Origin: Acidobacteriota bacterium
GTDB taxonomy: Bacteria; Acidobacteriota; Terriglobia; UBA7540
Direction of reading: 5' to 3'
Length of the DNA stretch: 12,173 nt
Assembly (NCBI GenBank): GCA_003224635.1
Contig: QHZK01000146.1
Span: 1-12,173 of the forward strand
The notes under the pieces were generated by a model. The model saw only the letters and a program-made list of their open reading frames with translations, did no database searches and was not told the DNA's origin. Below are positions 6,301 through 12,173 of this stretch, piece by piece; positions within the stretch are counted from its first letter, which is position 1, and each line of letters begins with the position of its first letter. A program made the translations under genes and the position numbers.

Positions 6301-7719
6301 TTGGACTCGCGTTCCACTGCGCACAACTCCGAGCGCGCCCCAGCCGGATCGGCCGTCTACCGGTTTCTGCGCTGGCTGGTCCGCCTGTGGCTGACCCTGT
6401 TCTTCCGCACCATCCGGCTGCTCAACGCCGAGGCCATGCCGGGTTCGGGCGCCGCAGTCCTGACCGTCAACCATGCCGCCGGCTTCTTCGAGGCGCTGAT
6501 TCTGGTTGCAACGTTTGAAAGAGAAGTGCGGTGCCTGCTCGCGCGCGGGCTGGTGCCGGGCCTCGCGCACGGACTGTTGGCGCGAGGCTTGCGGATGATC
6601 CTTTACGATGCCGAGGGCGAAGGCCGGCGGCCGGTCCTCGAGGCCTGCTCGGAGGCGCTGGCCCGGCGCGCCGCGATTGCGATTTTTGCGGAGCCGATAG
6701 GCGGGACCGGAGAGCCCTCCCGGCCTGCCCTGACCGCTGCGACCATCGCGCTCGAAGCGCAGTCCCGGCAATCGGAATACTCACAGTCCGGCGACGGCAT
6801 GTCGGTTTGGCCGGTGGACGTATTCCTGCCTGTTGCGCCGTCAGAGTCGACCGAAGTGTTGGTCTACGTCGATCAGCCCCTGTATGCTGACGAATACCTC
6901 GTCCGGGATGGCGAGCAGCCTGGCGAACGCGCGCTCGCCCTGGCGATCGACAGCGCCCGCCTGCGGAATCCGTTCCGGCTTCAGCCGCCAGAGTTCGCGC
7001 GCTTTCTTTCTGATCTCGAAGAAATCCTGCGGCGGGACTTGGCTCGAGATTGGGCTTCACGGCCGAACTGGAAACAAACCGTGGAGGGCTTCGAGCTGAG
7101 CCGGTCGGTGAAGGACTCGGCGGAGCAACTGAACTCCCTCGACTCTGGGCGACTGGTGGCGCTGCGGGAGTCCCTGGACCGCTACCGCGAAGCACAGCGG
7201 GCGCTGGCGCTGCGGCGGCTCCAGATCGACTTGGGGGCGCCGTGGCTGAAGTCGCCCTGGCGGCGGACTCTGGCTTGGTTCGAGAGTGCGGCCGGACTTC
7301 CCGTTGCCGCTTATGGGCTGTTGAATCTCGTTTGCGTCGGACTCACCCTGCTCGCGACCGGGTGGTTGAAGAAGCGAAGCGCGCGGTCGTGGAAATTGGA
7401 GTGGGGCGTGCGCGCCGCGGTGGCGCTGGTTTTCTACGTCGCGCAGACCTGGGCGTGCGCGCACTTCCTGGGAAGGGCGGCGGCGGGATACTACGCCGTC
7501 AGCCTTCCCCTCTCGGCGGCCTACCTGGCGCGCTACGGGTGGCTGCTCCGCCACAGAACGCGGCCCGTCATCCTCGCCGCCAGCCTCCCCGCCCAGAGCG
7601 CAAAACTGGCTCGCCTGCAGAAGCAGTTGCAGAACGGGATTGACGCGGCACGCGACGCGTTGATCGAGGCGCCCGCCGCGCCGCCCGAGCTGACGGTGGG
7701 CGAGGCGGCGGCGCAATAA
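6301..7719 (+). CDS. PlsC/GPAT-like membrane acyltransferase with altered catalytic motifs
   Basis: This 472-residue protein resembles glycerol-phosphate/lysophosphatidate acyltransferases of the Gpt2-like branch, whose hallmark is NHPNSLLDAL. Here the block reads NHAAGFFEAL (57-66), so the catalytic His58 is kept but the acidic partner is Glu64. The FPEG motif is FAEPIG (129-134). The following VYVDQPLYADEYL and ALAIDSARLR segments fit the same family. About three transmembrane helices lie near the C-terminus (about 333-358, 370-390, 395-415), after a long charged helical region. An N-terminal hydrophobic/basic segment (RFLRWLVRLWLTLFFRTIRLL) would associate with the membrane. The start is taken as TTG 6301, because a TGA at 6289-6291 closes the frame just upstream and the next ATG would remove the N-terminal helix. 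The only SD-like bases are a GAGAA supplied by repeat array B. It may act in phospholipid synthesis; activity is uncertain given the altered motifs. Confidence 0.78.
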   Translation: MDSRSTAHNSERAPAGSAVYRFLRWLVRLWLTLFFRTIRLLNAEAMPGSGAAVLTVNHAAGFFEALILVATFEREVRCLLARGLVPGLAHGLLARGLRMILYDAEGEGRRPVLEACSEALARRAAIAIFAEPIGGTGEPSRPALTAATIALEAQSRQSEYSQSGDGMSVWPVDVFLPVAPSESTEVLVYVDQPLYADEYLVRDGEQPGERALALAIDSARLRNPFRLQPPEFARFLSDLEEILRRDLARDWASRPNWKQTVEGFELSRSVKDSAEQLNSLDSGRLVALRESLDRYREAQRALALRRLQIDLGAPWLKSPWRRTLAWFESAAGLPVAAYGLLNLVCVGLTLLATGWLKKRSARSWKLEWGVRAAVALVFYVAQTWACAHFLGRAAAGYYAVSLPLSAAYLARYGWLLRHRTRPVILAASLPAQSAKLARLQKQLQNGIDAARDALIEAPAAPPELTVGEAAAQ

Positions 7720-7720
7720 G

Positions 7721-7874
7721 TCAGGTGTCAGGTTCCAGGTTTCAGGCGCCAGGTTCCAGGTGTCAGCGTAAATATCACCCGCCGTAGCGCCGTCTATGAG
7801 CGCCGAAAAACGGTCCCTTCCAGGGCAGGCTTCGACCCCCCGCTACTGGAACCTGGAACCTGGAACCTGATCCT
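7721..7874. repeat. Array C: 7-bp YCAGGYK repeats with inverted arms
   Basis: The left arm has seven contiguous heptamers (7721-7769) of form YCAGGTT and variants. The right arm has three copies of TGGAACC (7847-7867) plus a diverged fourth (7868-7874). Bases 7728-7741 and 7857-7870 are an exact 14-bp inverted repeat (right copy AACCTGGAACCTGA). The 77 bases between the arms contain a small direct repeat, AGCGCCG at 7786-7792 and 7799-7805. The left arm begins one base after the acyltransferase stop, and the right arm ends one base before ATG 7876. Confidence 0.85.
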
Positions 7875-7875
7875 C

Positions 7876-8796
7876 ATGATCCACCGCCTCGCCGAGCTCA
7901 GCTTCACCCAGGTTGACGCGCTCGACCGCGACCGCACGGTCGTGCTCTTCGCCGTCAGCCCGCTCGAGGAGCACGGCCCGCACCTGCCCATCGGGACTGA
8001 CCTCTTTCACGCCGAGTACTTCAGTGAGGAGCTGGCCAAGCGGATCATCGAGGCCAATACGGGATGGACCGTTCTGATCGGTCCGTCGCTTCCCATCGGC
8101 GCCTCGGCCTTCGACCAAGCGGGCACGCTGCTCGCGCGCGCGCGCACCGTCCGCAACGCAACCTTGGACTACGGCGCGGCGCTGGCCCGCCACGGCTTCC
8201 GCTATATCCTGGTCACCAACGGGCACGCGGGGCCGAGGCACGTCGTCGCCCTGGAGGAAGCGGCGGCGGTGGTTTCCCGGCGTTATGGCGCGCGCATGTT
8301 ATCCCTAAGCGGCCCCGTGCTGTGGAAGTTCCTGCGCGGGAAGTTCAACGACCGCCTGGAGCCGCTGCTCGGTCGTCCCTTGACCGAGGCTGAGCGCGAG
8401 GCTATGCGCGGCGACGCGCACGGCGGCCTGTGGGAGACGTCGCTGCTCATGCGCGTGCGTCCGTCGCTGGTGGACCCCGCTTACGCCCAACTCGTTCCCG
8501 CGCGCTTTTCGCTCTTGGACGCGCTGCGCAAGAACTATCCCTTGCGCCTGGGGAATCGGATGGGATACATCGGCTCTCCGGCTGCCGCCAGCGCGGAGTT
8601 CGGGGAGCTGGCGCGGCGGCTGCTCCTGGATGTGGTCTGGGACGTGGTCCGCCCGGTGTTCGACGCCCGGGATGAAAGCTGGCAGCAGACGTCCTTCTTA
8701 TACAAGATCCCATTCTTGCGGACTGCGTTCCCTTACTGGGTGCTGGTCCTGGGAGTGCTGCTCGCCGGACTCCTGCTGGTCCAGTGGCTGCGGTAG
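7876..8796 (+). CDS. Creatininase-family amidohydrolase with C-terminal membrane anchor
   Basis: This is a 306-residue member of the creatininase/creatinine amidohydrolase family, metal-dependent hydrolases of cyclic or linear amides that also include MftE and FAPy-deformylase-like enzymes. The family metal-site motif is intact: PLEEHGPHLPIGTD (29-42) supplies Glu, His and Asp. NGHAG (115-119; usually NGHGG) and GDAHGGLWETS (179-189) follow, then GYIGSP near 230. The unusual part is the end. After the catalytic domain, residues about 283-305 (YWVLVLGVLLAGLLLVQWL) form one hydrophobic helix with a final Arg, so the enzyme is probably tail-anchored with its catalytic domain in the cytoplasm. 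ATG 7876 matches the family N-terminus (MIHRLAELSFTQVDAL), but no ribosome binding site is present and array C ends one base before it. The substrate is unknown; true creatininase activity is not implied. Confidence 0.88.
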   Translation: MIHRLAELSFTQVDALDRDRTVVLFAVSPLEEHGPHLPIGTDLFHAEYFSEELAKRIIEANTGWTVLIGPSLPIGASAFDQAGTLLARARTVRNATLDYGAALARHGFRYILVTNGHAGPRHVVALEEAAAVVSRRYGARMLSLSGPVLWKFLRGKFNDRLEPLLGRPLTEAEREAMRGDAHGGLWETSLLMRVRPSLVDPAYAQLVPARFSLLDALRKNYPLRLGNRMGYIGSPAAASAEFGELARRLLLDVVWDVVRPVFDARDESWQQTSFLYKIPFLRTAFPYWVLVLGVLLAGLLLVQWLR

Positions 8797-8801
8797 GAAA
8801 G

Positions 8802-8915
8802 CAGAAGTCAGGAGTCAGAAGTCAGAAGTTAGAAGTTAGAAGCGAGAAGAACCAGCGAGATGTTATTCTGACGTCTGAATTCTGATTTCTCACTTCTCAC
8901 TTCTCACTTCTGAAC
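8802..8915. repeat. Array D: 7-bp CAGAAGT repeats with inverted arms
   Basis: The left arm has seven contiguous heptamers (8802-8850) of consensus YAGAAGT. The right arm has seven contiguous heptamers (8867-8915) of form TCTGANN or TCTCACT, including three identical TCTCACT copies (8888-8908). AGAAG cores at 8831, 8838 and 8845 pair in register with CTTCT at 8907, 8900 and 8893. The right arm ends one base before ATG 8917. Confidence 0.88.
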
Positions 8916-8916
8916 C

Positions 8917-9879
8917 ATGGCGCTATTTCTCACCGAGTCAGACGTGCTCGAACTTCTCCCCATGGAGCGGGCGATCGAGCACATCGAGTCAAGCTTCATC
9001 GCGCAGCACAAGGGTGAAGCGATCAACCGCGCACGCGAGCGCATCTTTCTTCCCCACAGCTCATTCCACTATATGGCAGCAGGACTCCTTCAAGAAAACC
9101 TGCTCGGCATGAAAGTTTACACGATCACGCGCGCGGCCTGGCGGTTCGTGGTGCTGTTGTTCGATGCGGCCAGCGGAGCGCCGCTGGCCGTGCTCGAAGC
9201 GGACCACCTCGGCCGCATCCGCACCGGCGCGGCGAGCGGCGTGGCGACGAAGTTCATGGCGCGACCGGACGCAAGCCGCGCGGGTGTTATCGGCACGGGC
9301 CGCCAGGCGCGCACCCAGCTCGAAGCCGTGGCGCGGGTCCGGAAGCTGACCGAAGCGCGCGTGTTCGGCAGGGACGAAAAACGGCGACGCGATTTCTGCG
9401 CGGAAATGAGCGAGCGGCTCGGCCTCACGATCGAGCCCGCCGCGAGCGCAGAAGCGGCCGTCGGCCCGGCTGATATCGTGATCGCGGCCACGACGTCGAG
9501 CCAGCCAGTGATCCGGGGCGCCTGGCTGCGACCCGGGACGCACGTCAACGCCATCGGCGCCAACATGGAGGACCGGCGCGAGCTGGATGACGCCACGATC
9601 TCGCGCGCCGGCGTCATCGCCGTCGACAGCCGCGAGCAGGCCCGACGAGAGTCCGGCGACCTGATTCAAGGACTCATCAGCGCGAACCGGGGCTGGGAAA
9701 GCGTACGAGAGCTGCACGAAATCGTAGGAGGCAGCGCCCGAGGCCGCTACTCGGAGGAAGACATTGCCATTTTCAAGTCCAACGGAATCGCGCTGTGGGA
9801 CGTCGCCGCGGCGGGATACGTCTACCGGCAGGCGATCGAGCAGGGCCGTGGCCGCAAACTCGAAGTCTGCGGAGACTGA
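8917..9879 (+). CDS. Ornithine cyclodeaminase / mu-crystallin family protein
   Basis: This is a 320-residue NAD(P)-dependent enzyme of the family that includes ornithine cyclodeaminase, archaeal alanine dehydrogenase, ketimine/pyrroline-2-carboxylate reductases and SbnB. N-terminal substrate-domain marks are LTESDVLELLPMERAIEHIE, Lys66 in LLGMKVYT, and RTGAASGVATK (about 102-112). The Rossmann fold carries GVIGTGRQARTQ (about 124-135), and ADIVIAATTS and AIGANMEDRRELDD follow in the usual order. Length and N-terminus are standard, so ATG 8917 is very probably right even though no ribosome binding site precedes it and array D stops one base upstream. It is cytoplasmic. Which reaction it performs cannot be decided from motifs: cyclodeamination, amino acid dehydrogenation or imine reduction all fit. 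The neighbouring creatininase-family gene suggests nitrogen-compound metabolism, but that is only context. Confidence 0.92.
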   Translation: MALFLTESDVLELLPMERAIEHIESSFIAQHKGEAINRARERIFLPHSSFHYMAAGLLQENLLGMKVYTITRAAWRFVVLLFDAASGAPLAVLEADHLGRIRTGAASGVATKFMARPDASRAGVIGTGRQARTQLEAVARVRKLTEARVFGRDEKRRRDFCAEMSERLGLTIEPAASAEAAVGPADIVIAATTSSQPVIRGAWLRPGTHVNAIGANMEDRRELDDATISRAGVIAVDSREQARRESGDLIQGLISANRGWESVRELHEIVGGSARGRYSEEDIAIFKSNGIALWDVAAAGYVYRQAIEQGRGRKLEVCGD

Positions 9880-9892
9880 GGGTCCTCGAAAT

Positions 9893-9982
9893 TTCAGATT
9901 GCAGATTCAAAATTGAAGATTGAAAAAGACTCAAAATTGAAGATTGAAAACGATTGAAAATTGAAGATTGAAAATTGAAAAC
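9893..9982. repeat. Array E: AT-rich 7-bp TGAARAT repeats with a 24-bp higher-order period
   Basis: Twelve heptamers run 9893-9982, interrupted by GAC (9928-9930) and GAT (9952-9954). The first two (TTCAGAT, TGCAGAT) keep the CAG core of the other arrays; the rest are TGAARAT/TCAAAAT variants. A 20-bp block, TCAAAATTGAAGATTGAAAA, is exact at 9907-9926 and 9931-9950 and nearly exact at 9955-9974, giving a 24-bp superperiod. The array has mainly one polarity, and its AT content contrasts sharply with the flanking genes. It ends four bases before the AAGGAGG of the cupin gene. Confidence 0.88.
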
Positions 9983-9986
9983 CGTC

Positions 9987-9993
9987 AAGGAGG
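9987..9993 (+). promoter_or_regulatory. Strong ribosome binding site of the cupin gene
   Basis: AAGGAGG lies four bases before ATG 9998. It decides the start against the in-frame TTG 9968, which sits inside array E, and against the out-of-frame ATG at 9994. Confidence 0.75.
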
Positions 9994-9997
9994 ATGT

Positions 9998-10441
9998 ATG
10001 GTTTTCTCGCGCCGAGACATCTGCCGATTACTTCCGCAGCTCACAGCACTGGTTGGTTCTGCCGCGACGGAAAGCTTCGCCGCCGAGGACTCCGTGCTGC
10101 CTTCCAAGGCCTACCGCTTGGAGAACCTCCCGGTTCACCGCAGCGAACAGAACGCCTCGCGGCCGGTCCTCGAAGGCGAAACACACAGCGGCTGGCACAT
10201 CGAGCTGCACGAGAGCGCCCTTCAGCCGGGTGGAATGCCGCATCCGCCGCACCACCACGTCCACGAGGAAATGTTCCTGGTGCGGGAGGGCACGCTGGAA
10301 GTCACCATTGCCGGCCAGACTTCCCGCCTGGGTCCGGGTTCGGTGGCCTTTGTGGCCTCGAATGACGAGCACGGCGTTCGCAACGTGGGCCGAGACCACG
10401 CTCAATACTTCGTGCTCGCTCTCGGGCGAGACCGCTCTTAA
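9998..10441 (+). CDS. Tat-exported small cupin protein
   Basis: This is a 147-residue single-domain cupin with an N-terminal twin-arginine-type signal. FSRRDICRLLPQLTALVG (3-20) has the SRRx motif followed by a weakly hydrophobic stretch, with likely cleavage after SFA (26-28). Cupin motif 1 is complete: GGMPHPPHHHVHEEMFLVREG, with metal ligands His85, His87 and Glu91. Motif 2 runs GPGSVAFVASNDEHGVRN with His125. The protein is therefore expected to be a folded, metal-binding cupin in the periplasm or outside the membrane, possibly a small oxygenase, isomerase or sensor; the substrate is not visible. The phosphoesterase gene follows after 32 bp on the same strand, so an operon is likely. Confidence 0.85.
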   Translation: MVFSRRDICRLLPQLTALVGSAATESFAAEDSVLPSKAYRLENLPVHRSEQNASRPVLEGETHSGWHIELHESALQPGGMPHPPHHHVHEEMFLVREGTLEVTIAGQTSRLGPGSVAFVASNDEHGVRNVGRDHAQYFVLALGRDRS

Positions 10442-10455
10442 GTTATCTGTCTAAC

Positions 10456-10460
10456 GGAGG
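10456..10460 (+). promoter_or_regulatory. Distant ribosome binding site of the phosphoesterase gene
   Basis: GGAGG lies 15 bases after the cupin stop and 13 bases before ATG 10474. No alternative start lies nearer to it. The short spacer has no promoter, supporting co-transcription with the cupin gene. Confidence 0.45.
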
Positions 10461-10473
10461 GCCAAGCGGCAAG

Positions 10474-11256
10474 ATGAGCAGGCTCGCGCTCGTCGGGGGA
10501 ATCTACAGCAACTATCGCGCTCTCAAGGTCGCGCTCTCGGACGTTCAGCGCCGCGGCGTCGACGGAGTCTACTGCCTGGGTGATCTTGGCGCCTTCGGAC
10601 CTTATCCGGACCGCGTCTATCCGCTGTTGCGCGCCGCCAGCGTGCTGTGCGTCCAGGGAAACTATGACAACTCTCTAGCCGGCGGCCTGGCGGATTGCCA
10701 GTGCGGGTATACCGATCCGCGAGACAACTATTTCGCGCGGATCAGTTACGACTACACCTTCCGCAACACGTCCGAGGAAAACAAGGCGTGGCTGCACACG
10801 CTTCCTTTGGTGCGGCGGCTCGAAGTGGAAGGCCGGCGCGTGCTGCTCTGCCACGGCTCGCCGCGCAAGATCAACGAGTTTCTGTGGGAATCGGCCAGCC
10901 CCGATCACTTCCTCGAGTATCTGCTGGACCAGGCGGGAGCCGACGTGGTGTGCGTCACCCACACCGGAATCAAGTGGCATCGCGCCCTGCCCAGGGGCAG
11001 GCATTTCGTCAACGTCGGCGTCTTGGGGCGCCCGGAGAACGACGGCAACACCAACGTCTGGTATACCCTGCTGTCGTTCGATGGCGCCGAGGTCAGGGTG
11101 GAGTTCGTTCCCGTGCTCTACGATTTTCCGGGTCTCGCGTCCGACATGCGGAGCGAGCGCCTTCCGGACGAGTTCATAGAGACCATCACGACCGGCTGGT
11201 GGACGACCTGCCTCGAAATCCTGCCCCATAAGGAGCGAGCGCGAGGCCTATATTGA
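10474..11256 (+). CDS. Calcineurin-like phosphoesterase family protein with altered metal-binding motifs
   Basis: This 260-residue protein is of the YfcE/MJ0936-like metallophosphoesterase superfamily. It keeps GDLGAFGPYP (36-45, Asp37), GNYDN (62-66, Asn63), CHGSP (126-130, His127) and His163. The first motif, normally DxHSN, is instead GGIYSN (8-13), so Asp becomes Gly9 and His becomes Tyr11. The last motif, normally GHTH, reads THTG (162-165), so the second His is lost. Several canonical metal ligands are thus missing, and the protein may bind one metal, use other ligands or be non-catalytic. A CQCGYTDPRDNYF segment (75-87) with two cysteines is an added feature. GGAGG (10456-10460) is 13 bases from ATG 10474, longer than usual. 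The gene probably shares a transcript with the cupin gene and overlaps the convergent radical SAM gene by nine bases. The superfamily is clear; the substrate is unknown. Confidence 0.85.
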   Translation: MSRLALVGGIYSNYRALKVALSDVQRRGVDGVYCLGDLGAFGPYPDRVYPLLRAASVLCVQGNYDNSLAGGLADCQCGYTDPRDNYFARISYDYTFRNTSEENKAWLHTLPLVRRLEVEGRRVLLCHGSPRKINEFLWESASPDHFLEYLLDQAGADVVCVTHTGIKWHRALPRGRHFVNVGVLGRPENDGNTNVWYTLLSFDGAEVRVEFVPVLYDFPGLASDMRSERLPDEFIETITTGWWTTCLEILPHKERARGLY

Positions 11257-12165
11257 TCGCTTCGCGGTTGTGGCAGGGCCTTCAATCCTGGCGCTGACGT
11301 TCCCGCAAATTGTCCCGTAATGGTAGCAGGTCATGCAGGCGTGATGGCGGAGTTCGTATTGGGTGGCCGCGCCGTCGAGGCTTTCGCCCAACCGAGCGTC
11401 CGGCATCTCAACGAGCAGAGGGCACACCCAGACGCCGTGGTCGGTGACCATGCGAGAGTTCGAGCACATCAACAGGTCCTGGTCGAAGCCGACCAGCATT
11501 TCGTCGGTAAGCAGAGCTTCGCCGCCTGGCCCGCTCCGCGCCCTGGATCGAGCCAGTTCGCGGCCAAGCGGCAGGGCGGGCAGTATCTTGAGTCGAGGCC
11601 TCGAATAACCGGCCTCCCGGAGCGCGCGAGCGAACCCGGCCAGCGTCGCCAGTTCCTCTTCGTCGGTCCAGGTGCGAACAGCGGTGACCAGGGGGAGCAG
11701 CCCGCGCTGATGGAGCCTCCCGACTGCTGCCATGGCCTGCCGGAAGGCGCCCGGTCCACGAATGGCGTCGTTCATCTCCTCCGTGAAGCCGTCGAGGCTG
11801 ACGCGAACTTCGAGAGAATAGCGGCCGCCGCGCTCGATCTCCGCCAGGCGGTCCGCAACGCGGTCGGTAATCAAAGTGCCGTTGGTGAGCACCGTGGTCG
11901 GCGCGCACGCGAGCGACAGGCTGAGCATCTCCAGGAGCTGCGAGTGCAGGAACGGCTCCCCGCCCGTGAAAACCACCTCCTTGACGCCCAGGCGCACCGC
12001 CGTTTCCAGTTCCGACCGGACGCGTTCGAGCGACAGAAGGCCGAACGTCCTGACATTCGGCCCGCTGCGGTTGAAGCAATGCGCGCAGGCGATATTGCAA
12101 AGGGTCCCCGTAACCTGGAACCACAGGTTGTCGAGGTGCTTGAGCTCGACCTTGGGTTGCGTCAT
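11248..12165 (-). CDS. Radical SAM protein with Cys-rich (SPASM/Twitch-like) C-terminus
   Basis: This is a 305-residue radical SAM enzyme. The [4Fe-4S] motif CNIACAHC (Cys23, Cys27, Cys30) is followed by FTGGEPF (65-71) for S-adenosylmethionine binding and by LTNGTLI and VRVSLDGF, in the order seen in peptide- or small-molecule-modifying members. Five further cysteines (234, 248, 277, 280, 287) near the C-terminus could hold an auxiliary iron-sulfur cluster as in SPASM/Twitch domains, although a full seven-Cys SPASM pattern is not seen. ATG 12163-12165 is eight bases from the window edge and has no clear ribosome binding site, so a slightly longer N-terminus is possible. The stop lies inside the end of the convergent phosphoesterase gene. 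No precursor peptide is visible in the window. The substrate is unknown. Confidence 0.9.
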   Translation of the reverse strand: MTQPKVELKHLDNLWFQVTGTLCNIACAHCFNRSGPNVRTFGLLSLERVRSELETAVRLGVKEVVFTGGEPFLHSQLLEMLSLSLACAPTTVLTNGTLITDRVADRLAEIERGGRYSLEVRVSLDGFTEEMNDAIRGPGAFRQAMAAVGRLHQRGLLPLVTAVRTWTDEEELATLAGFARALREAGYSRPRLKILPALPLGRELARSRARSGPGGEALLTDEMLVGFDQDLLMCSNSRMVTDHGVWVCPLLVEMPDARLGESLDGAATQYELRHHACMTCYHYGTICGNVSARIEGPATTAKRSI

Positions 12166-12173
12166 GTCCGATC

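Noticed and set aside
8802..9982. CRISPR-like arrays
   Set aside because: Units are 7 bp and contiguous, with no unique spacers and no cas genes; they are short tandem repeats.
9994..10365. Alternative open frame starting at ATG 9994
   Set aside because: It is only one base from the ribosome binding site and encodes a motif-less product, whereas the ATG 9998 frame encodes a complete cupin with a Tat signal.
7876..12165. Mycofactocin-like locus (creatininase family plus radical SAM)
   Set aside because: No MftA-like precursor, MftB chaperone or MftF-type glycosyltransferase is visible; the two genes are 2.5 kb apart on opposite strands, and the radical SAM protein lacks a full SPASM pattern.

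Overview
The window is GC-rich (about 65% by eye), densely coded bacterial chromosome. The small downstream-facing genes, the mixture of protein families and above all the intergenic spacers filled with 7-8 bp direct/inverted repeat arrays suggest an Acidobacteriota-like soil or metagenomic genome. That placement is an inference from style, not from a marker gene. I see no integrase, transposase, CRISPR array, rRNA or tRNA.

Layout. (1) 1-1935, minus strand: an EF-G-type translational GTPase, cut by the left window edge, with unusual GTP-binding motifs. (2) 1936-2846: a lower-GC stretch holding a weak minus-strand promoter candidate, a possible small membrane/coiled-coil protein (2222-2626), and the xseA promoter. 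(3) 2847-4265, plus: exonuclease VII large subunit, whose last residues are encoded by a perfect 10-bp hairpin repeat. It ends tail-to-tail on the same CTAG as (4) 4262-4927, minus: a small alpha/beta hydrolase. (5) 5152-11256, a plus-strand run of six genes: a membrane-anchored SH3-domain protein, a PlsC/GPAT-like membrane acyltransferase with altered motifs, a creatininase-family hydrolase with a C-terminal membrane anchor, an ornithine cyclodeaminase/mu-crystallin family enzyme, a Tat-exported cupin, and a calcineurin-like phosphoesterase that lacks part of the canonical metal site. (6) 11248-12165, minus: a radical SAM protein with a Cys-rich C-terminus, overlapping the phosphoesterase tail-to-tail.

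How they fit together. The cupin and phosphoesterase are 32 bp apart and are probably co-transcribed. The other plus-strand genes are separated by 80-160 bp spacers, nearly all filled by repeat arrays. No single pathway is evident. The creatininase, cyclodeaminase-family, cupin, phosphoesterase and radical SAM genes could belong to a nitrogen-compound or modification pathway, but nothing in the sequence proves this.

Most notable signal. Five spacers (5037-5111, 6188-6297, 7721-7874, 8802-8915, 9893-9982) each carry their own short-period array (7 bp, or 8 bp in one). Most share a TCAG-plus-variable-tail skeleton, and four of the five have two arms of opposite polarity. Three of them run to within 1-4 bp of a start codon that has no good ribosome binding site.
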